Below, in pieces: positions 1 through 13,395 of a DNA stretch of 64,000 nucleotides. The notes under the pieces were generated by a model that had not been told where the DNA came from, searched no databases, and saw only the letters and a list, made by a program, of their open reading frames with translations. The stretch is taken from assembly GCF_026914185.1 (NCBI RefSeq), contig NC_070565.1:7192001-7256000 (forward strand). Reading direction: 5' to 3'. A program made the translations under genes and the position numbers. Source of the DNA: Puccinia triticina. Its lineage: Eukaryota; Basidiomycota; Pucciniomycetes; Pucciniales; Pucciniaceae. Every line of letters starts with the position of its first letter. The first letter of the stretch is position 1.

Positions 1-576
1 GGACTTAAGAAGTGCTCGGGAGTGCGCTTCTTCTGATGCAATTTAGGCCTTGTAGCTGCCAATATAAGGCCTGATCCTTGCGTTTGAAGTTTTCAAACAC
101 CGAGAAAAGCGGACCATATTGAGAGGACTTTTTTTTGTAAATACATGTGGCTTTGTATCAAAATCTGTTTCAATCTATTGAAAGGCAGTTGAATACTGCA
201 TTCTTGCTTACATCAGCAGGAATGCGTCTCAAAAAGAGGCCCTTTTCAAACTGCTCTCCAGGCCATGAACCAAGTGCTAGACTGCTGCCAAATTAAAGAG
301 GAGAAGCAGGCCTTTCTTTGATAGCCGGGGCGGGACTCAGTTCTTTTGGGAAGTGGGGTTTTTGGGGGCACAAAGTTGGACACCTGCAAAAACCAAGAGC
401 TGTACGCGGGGCTCTCACGCCAGGAATCAGGGATTCCATGCAAGTCCCTCCCTGACGGGAGGTCGCACTTGGTGCGAGGCGCTTCGCGCCGCGCCCCCCG
501 GCAGGCGAGGGACTTGTGCCTATAAGTTCGACTGCATGTGGGCTTGAGCTTATCCACGGCCCTCCAAACGATAATA
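1..576. other. 5' flank of ornithine aminotransferase copy 1
   Basis: No gene is recognised here. Reading frames on either strand have no family resemblance. The stretch serves as upstream region of the aminotransferase that starts at 577. It contains a 76-bp foldback (441-516, listed separately) that ends only about 60 bp before the start codon. No clear TATA box was identified. Confidence 0.5.
441..516. repeat. 76-bp foldback repeat with 10-bp complementary ends
   Basis: The ends CAAGTCCCTC and GAGGGACTTG are perfectly complementary. Inside are at least two further hairpins, TCGCAC-TTG-GTGCGA and GGCGC-TTC-GCGCC, so the unit would fold into a multi-armed structure. Two more copies of nearly the same length occur at 16230-16305 and 46820-46891. 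It has no tRNA boxes that I can place, so I treat it as a tiny foldback element, not a tRNA. It lies directly upstream of the aminotransferase start. Confidence 0.6.
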
Positions 577-2682
<2,106 letters not shown>

Positions 2683-3480
2683 AAGTAGACAATCATTGGG
2701 GTTTTATGGACATCTAATTCCTAGGCTCAAAGTTGAATTGGCCACATCCGTCATTTTTTTCTCTTTCTGTAAACATTGACATCAATTACTTACTGTTGTA
2801 ACTCTACCATTCACAAGGGCTGATCTTTTTGTGGTTTTATGTATATAGTCGACCAGATTTGAGCGTACTGTATTCCTCCCCCTCAATATGAGTGTTGGTG
2901 TTGAATTTTGTATTGCCATAGTTCATGATTTTGTTTCTCCTCACTTGGCATGCCCCTTTGTAACTTAACCAAGGTCAGATCTGGATGGATCCAACAATTG
3001 TTGGACACACCAATCAATCTCCTTACCTTAGGCTCGTAGTCCTTGCCATGAAACTGCCCCAGTTATTACATGAAAGTGAGCGCAAAATTGGTTCCGCCAA
3101 GCTGTCAACTGACTTCACATTATGTCACGCTTGATTAAAATGCTGACACGAGGCCTCACGGCGGGCGCGATCTGCGATGTCGCAGTGGGTCATTGAGCCA
3201 CTCAGCCACAACGGGTGACTATGTACGCTAACCGTAGCGGTAGCGTCATGGTAAAGTAGCAATTTTGGGTCGCTATCGTCATCGTACACGTAATTTCTGT
3301 GCACTACATTGTTGGTGCACAGTTTTGCAGATTTTTAATTGAAACCACACTATTGGGAGGACTTATTATATTTCAGGATAAGAAATATAGCAAGAATACA
3401 AGAGAGAGAAAGAATGAAAGAAATGAAGATCTGAGTTTATGATAATCTGGTGGGTACTAACTTCCACTGGCAATGCTACC
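2683..3480. other. Downstream spacer, no gene seen
   Basis: This is AT-rich intergenic sequence with no reading frame of recognisable family. Around 3208-3300 there is a short patch rich in TACGCTAAC/TAGCG motifs that starts CAACGGGTGA. It resembles the left end of the hAT-type element at 38401 and may be an old fragment of it. Confidence 0.4.
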
Positions 3481-3481
3481 T

Positions 3482-3628
3482 AGAGATGGCATTTGGTACC
3501 CGGGTACCTCCTGTTATTTTGGATAAAACAGATACCCGGCACCGCAACCGGCATCGCCTGGCTGGTGCGGGTGGTACTTTAGGGGGGTACCTGCGGTACC
3601 CGCACTGCTAAGCGATCCTCATATTGCT
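3482..3628. mobile_element. Small GGTACCCG-rich foldback, related to the MITE at 25401
   Basis: The segment begins AGAGATGGC, contains several GGTACCCG/CGGGTACC palindromes and ends with a sequence whose complement is GAGGATCGCT. The element at 25401-26324 begins AGAGATCGCC and has the same GGTACCCG palindromes just inside its ends. I therefore read this as a short, diverged relative. No convincing target duplication was found. Confidence 0.4.
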
Positions 3629-5250
3629 TGGAAACCCTGAAGAAGGGTATTTACACATCAAAATTATTATAACTAATCATCCAATTCTATTACCTTTTGT
3701 TTACCCTTATCATTTTTCTTTTTTTGAGTCTGAATACCATCTTTCCACTTCGCCAAAACCCCTTTCTTGATCATGCCATTCTTTGAATAGAATGCAACCG
3801 TCATCCCTCTACTTATAAGCAACCGCGCTGAGAGTCGGTGTCTCTTCTGTGACACATAATCATTTTCTCTGGGATTGGTGGGATTGGTGGTTTGGGTGAG
3901 ATTTGAACGATGAGGCTGACGATGCGCTGGATGACTTGTGCCACTTGCTGGTGGTTCTCATGGTGATTTGAGCGACTTGCTTGGATGGTGATGGCGGCGG
4001 ATTGGCTCTGAGTCACCGCTGGCGCCTCAAAGGCATCCACCCCTTGTGTTTGGTGGTGGTGGGTGGACAATCGTGGTAGCCACTATGAAAAAAACTCAAG
4101 AAACTCCTGTCAGTTGACATGCTGTCAGCCCTCCGCTAGTTCAGACGGCAAGGAGAGCCAACAAAGAAGCTGCGCATGCAGCCCACCGGCAAGAGGCGCG
4201 GAAATGAGATTACAACAGCTGGGCAAGTCAGCCATAAAGCAGTGATCACTGCAGTGACTCACCCAGAAGTTGTTGTCTAGTTGAGTTGACTTATGCCCCC
4301 TTAACAGCGGGCAAGAAGATTAGAGAAGTGGAGGTTGAAGAACCAACCCTCACTTCTCACATATAGTACGGGGCTCTCTCTGGCAGAGAGAGTTTCCCCC
4401 AGAGCTCTTTGGTACCAAGCCCAACTATATTGCTGATCCGCATCAACAATTGGGGCTTTTCCACCAATACTCAAACAGCTTTTGTCCTTCTTATTCATTC
4501 AATCCTCCTAAATACAACAACATCCACCAGCCTTTGACCTCGCCTCTTGGATCCTTGTAAGTCTCCAAGCCAGTAAAGCTCAAAAGGCTTCTTCCTCTCC
4601 TTTTCCTTCTTTTTTTTGGCAATAGGATCCTTTTAGATCCCAGCACATTGTATATCTGCTAGGCCCCTCTTTCTCAAAGAGGCGTGGCTGCTCCTCCCGC
4701 GTTGACAGTTGAGTAGAGATAGACTCAGTTCTTCTTGTTTGTTATAAATCGCCTTGCCAGCGCTATCCGTACGGGTACTAAAGTACCATTTCTATTCAGG
4801 GCCCCGTCACTTTAAGGACAAGCCCTGACACATGCAGCATACTCGAGTTGATTTCTAGTTGATACCAGGCTCAGACAAATTAATCCCAGGGTAGTACACC
4901 CCACCCTGAAATGTTTGGAATTTCCTCAGCTTAAGTCTAGTGCACAATGCACTAGACTGATTGGACTGAGGTGCACAGACTGAGCCCTGTCAAGGCTCAG
5001 TGCAGATCAGCCCCTCTGGCCCGGTCAACAAGGGGGTCATAGGTGCCCAGGCCATACCTGTGCAAACATGATACACATCCAGTTGACCTGGAGGAATCCC
5101 TCCCGGTCGCGGGAGGCCTCACTTAGAATTGATGCTACACTTCCTGAGCAACCAAAGAAACCGGCAATTATGGGGAATCCCTCCCAGTCAAACCAGTTGA
5201 CCCGGAAGGCTTCCTCCCGGTCAACAGGATAATTGCAGTAGTTGACCACA
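3629..5250. other. LTR-like or unclassified repeat region
   Basis: Short open frames on the minus strand between 3673 and 4070 have low-complexity His/Gln/Pro composition and no family match I recognise. From about 4060 to 4840 the sequence has features seen in retrotransposon LTRs (a perfect GCTCTCTC-TGGCA-GAGAGAG hairpin near 4373, pyrimidine-rich tracts), but I could not find a second copy or a target duplication. I leave it unclassified. Confidence 0.3.
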
Positions 5251-5412
5251 GGTCATCGAGTGGGTCTCGCCCTCTCAATGACCAGAACATAACAGTCATC
5301 AAGAGGGTACACAACTCTCTCAATGACCAGAACACACCGGTCATTGAGAGGGTCTCAGACCTCTTGATGACCTGAACAAACATACCGGTCATCAAGTGGG
5401 TCTCAGCACTCA
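5251..5412. repeat. Hairpin satellite array A
   Basis: About three and a half tandem units of roughly 47 bp. Each has arms such as CTCAATGACC and GGTCATTGAG, or CTTGATGACC and GGTCATCAAG, around an AGAACA-type loop. It belongs to the same hairpin satellite as the other arrays in this window. Confidence 0.7.
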
Positions 5413-6307
5413 ATATGTGAATGAATGTTGCTGCCTTCCATTTGGGTGTTGATGAGCTTACAAATCCAGTAGACCCACCCGCCAGTCAAAGAGTCCTGGT
5501 GGGCGCGAGATAGGTGTTCCCATATTTTAGCTGTGTTGTCTTTGTTGGCCAGGTGACGGAGGTTGGCTTTGTCAACTATCTGTACCAAGACAGCACAGAA
5601 AAGGTTGTTGTCTTCTTCCCGGGTTTCTGGTCAAAGATTAGAGGCCATGGAGGTGAGAACGTGATTGACCTTAGCCAACTTCAGAACTCAAAGAATGACT
5701 TTCTTCCAGTTGAGGAAGTTTGATTCTGACCCAGGTGCCTTCAGTATGGGAGCCTTGCCCTTGAAATCTTTGCAGTAGAGGCAGATGGCTGAGAGTGAAG
5801 GCTGACACTGTTGTGAGTAGGTATATCCTCCTTGGTGCCTTTTGGCATTGTTTTTGGGAAGGAGAAGAGAAAGAAATGATCCTTAAGGTTTCTAATGGTG
5901 AGAACCACTTGATAAACCAATCTTTGACGTGCCTAGCGTTTCTGCCAATAGTTGTGCGCTAGATGGTTCTCACAACCTGATAAGCTGAACAGGTACTGGA
6001 GGCAGCAGAAACAATAAAGGAGAGTAAATTATGGTGGTGGAAGGATCATTTAATTGCACATGTCAGAGAAAAGAAGAAAAGGAAGCAAGAAAAACACCAA
6101 GAGAGAAAAGAAGAAATGACTAACCTGGAGGCAGCAGACACAATACGGGAGAGTATATGATGGTGGTGGACGGATGAGGAAAAACAAAGCCTTCCATGTC
6201 TGCTGCCGCCAGTACACTAACTGGAAATGTGAAACTAAAGTGAAATATGAGAAATAACTGTAACATGTATGTAGCACGTAACACACCTGTGTCAATCCAA
6301 TTCTTCG
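5413..6307. other. Spacer with a 53-bp direct duplication
   Basis: No gene is recognised. A segment beginning CTGGAGGCAGCAGA occurs at about 5996-6048 and again at 6125-6177 with a few substitutions, separated by purine-rich sequence. The rest has no structure that I can assign. Confidence 0.4.
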
Positions 6308-6745
6308 GCTTTAAACCAAAGATAAATTTGCCATTATCTTTGGTTTGGAACCGATGGGAGGGCAGAGCTGGATGGAGCTGATTGGAGCTGGCCTGGGTAA
6401 TAAATTCTCCCAAACAGCCCTATGCAGAAAATGTTTCATAGCCTAGTGATTTGCAGCTCTGCTGCAAACCAGGTAATAGGCAGGTTGCTGGTTCAATCCC
6501 CCCTGTCCCCATCCCCCATTTGGGGGATTAGGGATTAGGGATCAGGGATCAGGGATCAGGGTTTAGGGATCAGGGGTTAGGGATTAGGGGGGATATGAAA
6601 AAAAAACTTGGGCAATACTGGTCAGAAGCGTGTGGTAACCTTGTTTTCCGTGGTTCTGACACAGCTCCTCCCAGCTCCATCCAGCTCCGCCCTCCCATTG
6701 GTTCCAAACCAAATATAATGGCGGATTTATCTTTGGTTTAAAGCT
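6308..6745. mobile_element. Foldback element with about 75-bp inverted arms
   Basis: The left arm (GGCTTTAAACCAAAGATAAA...) and the right arm (TTTATCTTTGGTTTAAAGC) are complementary with few mismatches over roughly 75 bp, including the segment around AGCTCCATCCAGCTC. The centre holds a tRNA-like promoter region and a telomere-like tract, listed separately. No transposase is encoded. The target duplication is unclear. Confidence 0.65.
6436..6610 (+). repeat. SINE-like segment with tRNA-derived A and B boxes and a degenerate telomere-like tail
   Basis: TAGCCTAGTGAT (6439-6450) resembles a pol III A box and GGTTCAATCCC (6490-6500) a B box. Between them is CTGCAAA, the anticodon loop expected for tRNA-Cys(GCA), although the flanking anticodon stem does not pair well. 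After this comes a run of GGGATTA/GGGATCA/TTTAGGG heptamers and hexamers (6522-6592), then a short A-run. Head, repeat tail and A-run are the layout of a tRNA-derived SINE. It is not a working tRNA gene. Confidence 0.45.
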
Positions 6746-7024
6746 GATGGATCAAATAGCCATGTCTCACGTAACAAGAGGTGAAAAAGAACTAACAACC
6801 ACCAGGGGGGAATGTGTGGCACTCTCTAGAGAGTGCCAAGCCGTATGTTCTTTTGGGAAAGCCAATTGATTTCAACTGTGTGAGCATATGTGATGCAGGC
6901 TTCAAATATGTTGAAATTATTTTCAATTAAGGCTGATCATAGATCCACTCCATGGTGCACACACTGGTAATTCAGTTGAGGGTACCTCCACGTGATTCTT
7001 GGTAAACTCTTGGATTCTACACTT

Positions 7025-7385
7025 ACTGGTGTGTATCAGCCATCAAGCTGAGACACCCTCCACTCAATTATTGGGGTGTACAGCCATTGAGTGGAGATAC
7101 CCTCCACTTTATGACTTTTGGAAAACCATTGAGTGGAGGGTGTGTCCACTCAATTAACATATGCACATTACCAGCTACATATCAAGTGAAGAAATCCTCT
7201 ACTTGATGACCACTGGTGAATGCCATTGAGTAGAGGGATTCTCCACTCAATTACTGGTGTGTACCGGACATTGAGTGGAGGTTTTCTCCACTCAATGACT
7301 GGTGTGTACCGGACATTGAGTGGAGGTGTTCTCCACTAGGTGATTGGTGTCTACCAGCCATTGAGTGGAGACACCCTCCAATTGA
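7025..7385. repeat. Hairpin satellite array B
   Basis: Tandem units of about 48 bp with arms CTCCACTCAAT and ATTGAGTGGAG around a TGACTGGTGTGTACCG-type centre. The arms differ from those of the other arrays but stay complementary to each other. The array lies inside element E1. Confidence 0.75.
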
Positions 7386-8384
7386 TGACAGGTCACTGGT
7401 CTGGGAATAGCCCGCCTCAATAACCAGCACTACATGGGAGTCATTGTGCCTTACCTTTCCATGTTTAACGGTGTGGGACTCCAACCGGTGCTGGCCGGCG
7501 GCAGTTACTTGAAGGGATGAGTGCGCCTTAAACGCTGCCTTCACGGTGGTCCGGGGAGATTCTAGGATTCGAGGTTGATAGCGGAAGTGGGGGAGGATTT
7601 ATTGAGGGGCGATGAGGGGTAGATCCTTGTCGGCGGAGGTGTAAAGATTTTGTTGTTTTAAAGAAGGGAAAACTAAGGAGGTTTGGCGAACTACGCCAGG
7701 AAAAGTGATCTCAAAGAGTTTTTGAGGGAAAGTTCGGCGATGGGCTGAGAAATAACGTTCAGAAGCCTTCCAAAGATATCAGATTTCTAGATATAAGATT
7801 ATGGGATTTGAGCCGTAAGAATTTGATGGAAAACAACCGAGATGAATAATATGGTTCAGACGGGGTCCATGCCGCCCCATCGCCCGAATTCTCAAACTCA
7901 AACTCCGGGGTTTGTGACATGCTGCGGACAAGTCATCACACACCCGCGCGCCTCTGCGCGCCCTACAACCAGGAAACAAAACCAAAGGAAAACAGGACAA
8001 AACACACAAAAGACCAAACAAGACCAACCCAACACATAACCAACCACCCAAGAGCGCGCCAAAGAAATGCAAAAAGGAAGAATAAGATAAGAAAGCACCA
8101 AACAAATCACACAACAAACCCACAGAAACTCTGTGTTAGGACCAAGAAAAAAAAAGAAAAGGGGAAAGAAAATAATCAAGAAGGGGGGGAAAATTCTTGA
8201 AGCCAAATGGAAGAAGGGATCTTGAGGGTGATCTTAAGTATTTGAATCTTGAGGGATTTGATATTGAGGATTCTTGCAGATGAATGAAGTTTGAATTGAG
8301 TTGAAATCCTAATACGCGTGCGGCGCCACCAAAATGTTCACCACAACGGAGGGGTACGTACTGTACATTGCGCTGGGAGAGTCC
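7386..8384. other. Interior of E1 with an A/C-skewed tract
   Basis: No gene is recognised. From about 7960 to 8150 the plus strand is almost free of T and made of AC-rich words (CAACC, AAACACAC, AACCAACC). The long open frames seen there on both strands are explained by this composition and are not believed. Confidence 0.45.
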
Positions 8385-8765
8385 TGTCTCAATGAGCAGT
8401 ACATACCGTCCATCCAGCTGCGCTTTTCTGAGCTAGTTGGCCATTATGCATGCATACCATGCTTGGAAAGGTTGGCTTGATGACCAGAATTTGCTGTTCA
8501 TTGAGCTAGGGCTTCCCTGGCTTGATGACCAGGTGCTGGCCATTGTCTTTGAGTTTGGAGACGCTGCAGATTGATGACTGGGGATAGCTGTCAAGCATGG
8601 CCTCTCCCCACTTGATGACCAGTTTGTGCTGGCCATCAAGTTTGAGGAGGCCTAGATCAATGACCAGAACATACTGGTCATTGATCTCGGGCTTTCCAAG
8701 CTCCGTAGGCAGCACATACTGGTCATTGGGGCTGGGAAAGCCAGGCTCAATGACCAGTATGTGTT
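8385..8765. repeat. Hairpin satellite array C
   Basis: Degenerate units with arms such as GATCAATGACCAG and CTGGTCATTGATC, or ACTTGATGACCAG and CTGGCCATCAAGT, spaced about 60 bp apart. The array lies inside element E1. Confidence 0.65.
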
Positions 8766-10543
8766 TTAATTTTGAGGGTACCTTGAAACTCCCTGATTTT
8801 TTTTTGTGCTTTTCACCACATATACATGGGTACAAATGCTCCTCCTCCAATGTGAATTATGTTGATTGGTCTGGATAAAGCAGGTACTACTACAAAGTGC
8901 ATCAGTGTTATCTCAGAACTTGGCAACTATGTACCATGTCATAATAGAAATCAACACCATGTTGTTGCACAATGCCCATCAACATGATGGTACCTGTGAG
9001 GAAAGCATGCTACCTGTAGGAAAAAATTGGCAGAGTAATTCAGGGAAAAGATGTGAAGATAATCAATCTACAATAAAAAAGGTGTTACCCATGCTGGGAT
9101 GTGCATGGGCATTTCAGAATTCACTGTTCACCTTGGATTTCTCAGACCAGTTTCTGAATTTTTTTGCCTGCTGGTTCCAGGATCACTGAAATATTGATGA
9201 ACCTGTTGATATCCACCAATCTACCCACTTTCTCTTTATAAACTTCATTAATTTCACAAATAGCTACATTTTGTAGTCAGGTGGCGGTAAAACTATGAAA
9301 ATTTTGCAATGTGTATTCTCATATGCCAGGTGTGGTACAAAAATAACAGCTGATGACACTTCAAACTTTACCTTTCATGAGTATTCCATCCTTTGTTAAA
9401 AGTGGTAGGGAAAACAGCCCCTGGTATTCTTCACATTTCATGGCATTGCAATGTGGAAAGTTATAAGTTACACAGCTTTTCCCAGCTTTGGCACTGTTTG
9501 ATAATCAAAGAATATACATTTGGTTTTAACATCACTTACCTCCCAATTTTTTACAGGAATAGGCATGACAGAAACATGCCGGAAGGATTCATCTACCACT
9601 TGGTTGAGACTTTGGAGTTGCTACATTTTACAATTTTTTTGCACAATCTCATTTTACATGTGTTTTGAATGAAAGAAATCAGCTCTCCAAAATATTCCTT
9701 GTCACTTAGTCAAGGATATTTTTAGCATAAGTATAGTCAAATGCTTGGCACCACATCTTGTGCATTAAAGTTAACATCTAGAATGTGATCAAGATTGACC
9801 AGACAAACAATTTCACAAGAGATATTTTCATGTGTTGGCGTTGAGGAAGATCAGTTGGAAACAACTTCACCTAAAGTTATGCTTGGATTGAGAAGAAAGT
9901 TGAGCAAAGGGTTACAGTTGACATTGAGGGCCTGTACCATAGGGCATGGAAATTGAAATTTTCCAAATTTATTTACCTCAAAATTTCTTGGGACAAAAAC
10001 TGATCCTGGCCAAAATGTAGGCTTGAGCCCAAATGTGAAGAATTTCAACATTTGAACCCTCTGCTAGTTTTCAATTTTTGTGTACAGGACAAAAAAAGTT
10101 GAAATTTTTCAAAATTGAGGCCCATGGTACAGGCCCTGAACTCACATGAGACCATTTGACTGCTAAAATTACTGTCACGCACTCTCTAGAGAGTGCCACA
10201 CATTCCCCCCTGGTGAACAGCTCTCCAACTCAACATTTTGTTTGTCTTTTTATAACTCATTGGAAACTATGGCATGTGAGTATGATGAATTGATGTGTTG
10301 AATAGTTTGAACTCAAAATTCACTCCTCATGAATTGTTGTTTAAATGTAGCCTATCTTACTCATAAGTCTAGATTTCATAATTCATTATCTTTCATATTG
10401 TGATTTGGCAGAACATGACAATGACTGATGTTCAAGTCACTCTCCATGTACATTGAATTTGTTCTTTCAACTGAGAGCATCTGTGATAATCATGTTCAGA
10501 TGAGTATGTTGTGTGTTTAGGCCAACTGGTGATCACCCATCCA

Positions 10544-12033
10544 ACGTTGTGTTATCCGCGCAATTTTGGTAACGTAACTACCCACGTTATCCGGGCCCCC
10601 CGTTACTTACTTTACTAGTAATGGGGTCATTTCAGGCCCCGCGTGTAACTTAATACCAGGGGAGATATGTTCCCACTCCCCAGGGAGTGCCTTACCGTAA
10701 CTTTTTTCCATAACTGTGCTGGAGGCCTTTGGTAAAGAGATATTGAATAGGTATGAACAAGACTGGAAGTCAGCTTGAAATTAGTTGGAAATCATCCTGA
10801 AATAAACCATAACTTACCAAAGAATAATCCAGAACTCATCTGGAATTCATCCAGAACTCATCTGGAATTCATCCAGAACTCATCCAAAATATAGACCTTT
10901 CTTGGCTCCATGACCAGTGTGTCCTTTTCATGAGGATGTGAAAGGCGCAGTATGTCATATTTTCCCCCTCATGTACTCGCGTACATCAGGGGGACAATTG
11001 GTGTCTCAAAACAAAGTTTTCACTTTTCATGTGGCTGTGAAAGGCCCATCCTGTGATATTTCCACCTCAATGTACGCGCGTACATTAGGGTGACTATTAG
11101 CAAAGTGCAAAAAAGTTCACTTGCATGTGCACATGTGGATATTGAAAAGCAAAAAAAACAAAACATCACACAATCATTTTTGTGAAGAGGCCAGGATATG
11201 TAGCCAAACTGGGGTGGCAGTGCCATCCAACCTTGACTTACCTCAGACTTTCACCCCAATACAATAGTTTTTCACCATTTTTTTAGCCAAATTCAAATCA
11301 ATTACAGCATTTCCAAGAAAATGGGTTTCACTAATTTTACTGCAACATTGCCACATTCCAAAATTCTAAACCCAATAATACCAAGTTGACTTTTACTTTA
11401 ATTTTGTACATGAGGGCATATAATGTGAATTACAAGAAACTCATTTTTTTACAGGAATTACATTCAAGAATGGCAATTTTGCTTTGCTATCCTTCAACAT
11501 CATCAAACAGGAAAAATTGATGAGTTGGACTTGGGTGAAATATCATTTTGTCATATTTTTTCCTCTAGTTGTACCTAGAAAACAAAAGAATTCTACACAA
11601 CATTGTGTTGACTCCCAAATCAATTCTGACTGACTTTTGACTCACTTCTGCATCCACTTCAATTCATTTAGGGATGAGTTACTGATGCACATCAGGCTCA
11701 CATCCGACCAAAACTCATATCAAATTCAGCTCTGGCACTCCCTGGGAAGTGGGAACATATGTCCCCTGGTGTAACGGGCCTCATTTTTGGAGCCTGTTAT
11801 CGCGTTATCCCCTGGATAATGCAATAACAGACCATTTAAGGATTTTTTAGCCTCATTTTTTGCTTGTTCTCAGGGGCTCTGCGCACCCGGATAACGCAAC
11901 AAGCATAAAAAAAAAGCTTAATGTGGTGCGATAACAATTGCACCACAGTTACACGTAACGCGTAGATAACGACAAAAATTCTGTTACGTTACCGTTATCT
12001 ACGCGTTCCGCGTAGCGTGACTACCCTTTGTTG
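10544..12033. mobile_element. ATAAC/GTAACG-rich element nested in E3
   Basis: E4 has an uninterrupted CATCCAAGCC at the matching place. Here that site is split and ATCCA is repeated on both sides (10539-10543 and 12034-12038). The insert begins ACGTTGTGTTATCC and ends with TAGCGTGACTACCC. Its halves are rich in GTTATC/GATAAC and GTAACG/CGTTAC words. It is itself interrupted by element E2. The superfamily is uncertain; hAT is possible. Confidence 0.55.
10654..11771 (+). mobile_element. CACTA/EnSpm-like element E2 (1.1 kb, non-autonomous)
   Basis: The inverted ends are TACCAGGGGAGATATGTTCC and GGAACATATGTCCCCTGGTG, followed inward by CACTCCCCAGGGAGTG-type hairpin tips. The flanking 3-bp repeat is TAA (10651-10653 and 11772-11774). 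Sequence inside the left end (AACTGTGCTGGAGGCCTTTG) matches, in reverse complement, the right subterminal region of E5. Two internal palindromes of the form TGTACGCGCGTACA (around 10970 and 11070) recur once in E5 (around 60880). It is non-coding. Confidence 0.8.
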
Positions 12034-12075
12034 ATCCAAGCCATTTTGGGATGAAGTGGATATATAAAGTTTTAT

Positions 12076-12235
12076 GGCCCCTTTGGCTGCCGCGTTATAC
12101 GTCATAAATTGTTGAATTTATGACGCCGCGACCCAAAGTTCGCCCCCCGTTGCCACCAAAACTTTGAAACCCCTGGGGGTCGCGCGTCATAAATTCGACC
12201 ATTTATGACGTATAACGTGACAGCCAAACGGGGCC
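12076..12235. mobile_element. Tourist-like MITE, 160 bp
   Basis: The ends GGCCCCTTTGGCTG and CAGCCAAACGGGGCC are inverted repeats. Complementarity runs on through CGTTATACGTCATAAAT to cover most of the element. The orthologous place in E4 (GTTTTATCTGC near 27440) lacks it, so this is an insertion after E3 and E4 split. Flanks are TAT and TAC, an imperfect 3-bp duplication of the kind PIF/Harbinger elements make. Confidence 0.75.
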
Positions 12236-12695
12236 TACGAAGGAGTAAAGTCATGATAGCCTCTTATCTTCTTTTTTCTGGTGCGGTTGGCTTTTTCCAA
12301 CAATTTTGCGGCAAAGTCTATGTGTAGTTTGATGCATAGGAACCAGCCTATATTTGGGAAGTACAGCTCCTGCCAACAATTCTCCTGTACTGGTTTTTTG
12401 AGGAGAGTAACAACTCCTCTGGAAGACTGTGGAACTTCTCACGGCGGGGAGAATGAGCTTGGAGAGTTAGAGTGCTTGAAGGGCTGCTCTCTGGTAACTC
12501 TGGGAGAAATAGCACGAAGAAAATAAATAGATGTGGCTCTTTTATCTTTCTAGGCGCAACTACTGTGTCAATCACGTGCAAGGCACTGAGGAGAGGTTTA
12601 TGGCAAAGATGTGGGGGCAAATGTAAAGGTTATAATTTCCTAGGGTTCAATTTATAAACGTTTGAGATGAAAATACTAGACTGAAGTGTGAACCT
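12236..12695. other. E3 interior, no gene
   Basis: This is sequence shared with E4 (about 27445-27650), followed by an E3-specific part. No protein family is recognised. A stretch near 12480-12540 encodes short open frames on both strands that do not resemble anything. Confidence 0.4.
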
Positions 12696-13395
12696 TCAAT
12701 GGCCACCTGTACCGGTCATCAAGGTGGTTACACATCCTCTTGATGACCTATCTCAGTCAGTCATTGTCTACCCTTCCAGTTCCTCTCAATGACTGGTACA
12801 GACCGGTAATCAAGGCAAGGTGTAACCCTTCTTGACTACCAGCCTGTGCTGGTCATCAAAGGGAGTATAAACTCCTCCAAAGGACTGGTACAGACCATTC
12901 ATCAGGAGTAGTTGTGAATCCTCTTGATGACCTCCTGTGCCGGTAATTAAGGGAAGCTACAACTCATCCCGATGACTGGTACAGTTGGTCATCAACAGGA
13001 GTTGTTAATCCGCTTGATTACCAGTACAGGAGTTCATCAAGGGGAGTTACAACTTCCCAATGACCGGTCATTGCAAGGAGTTGGAACTCCCTTCTATGAC
13101 CTCCTGTGATGTTCATTGGGGAGTTACACATCTTCTTGATGACCGTTTGGTGCCAGACATTGATGGGAGTGACAGCTCCTCTCAATGACCCTTCTACACC
13201 GTTCATTGAGGGGAGTAACACCTCCTCTCAATGACCAACTGTACCGCTCATCCGGATGAGTTCTCACTCCCCTCATTTTCTGTCACCAAACAGTCATTGA
13301 GGGGTGCTAGTCTCCTGATGACTAGCACCTGTACCGGCCATTTGATTACTTTTAAAGCTGGTCATCAAGATTTTTCATTCCCCTTGATGACCGGC
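12696..13395. repeat. Hairpin satellite array D
   Basis: About a dozen units with arms of the type AACTCCCCTTGATGACC and GGTCATCAAGGGGAGTT or AACTCCTCTCAATGACC and GGTCATTGAGGGGAGT, with loops around GTACAG. The array lies inside E3, at the same place as arrays F and G in E4. Confidence 0.75.

Larger units (their letters stand above)
6800..10215 (-). mobile_element. CACTA/EnSpm-like element E1 (non-autonomous)
   Basis: The termini CACCAGGGGGGAATGTG and CACATTCCCCCCTGGTG are perfect inverted repeats that continue into the self-complementary tip GGCACTCTCTAGAGAGTGCC. The element is flanked by the 3-bp direct repeat AAC (6797-6799 and 10216-10218). CAC ends with a 3-bp duplication are typical of the CACTA superfamily. 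The sequence just inside the left end matches the inside of the right end of E4 in reverse complement, so E1 is the same family in the opposite orientation. It contains two hairpin arrays and no transposase that I can see. Confidence 0.8.

Noticed and set aside
3673..4070. Small minus-strand gene with His/Gln-rich and Lys-rich exons
   Set aside because: The two frames overlap in different phases without a good splice pair, and nothing resembles a known family.
6436..6510. tRNA-Cys gene
   Set aside because: A and B box and anticodon-type loop are present, but the anticodon stem is mispaired and no acceptor stem can be formed.
7251..7544. Repetitive peptide SMSGTHQSLSGE on the minus strand
   Set aside because: It is a translation of the 48-bp satellite in E1, without start context or conservation.
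7779..8206. Hydrophobic open frames that look like membrane proteins
   Set aside because: They come from the A/C-skewed tract; the complementary strand is open too, and no family is recognised.
10175..10215. Hairpin plus CTGG ends read as Helitron 3' termini
   Set aside because: Each has an inverted partner with the same sequence and an exact 3-bp duplication, so these are terminal inverted repeats of a TIR element, not Helitron ends.
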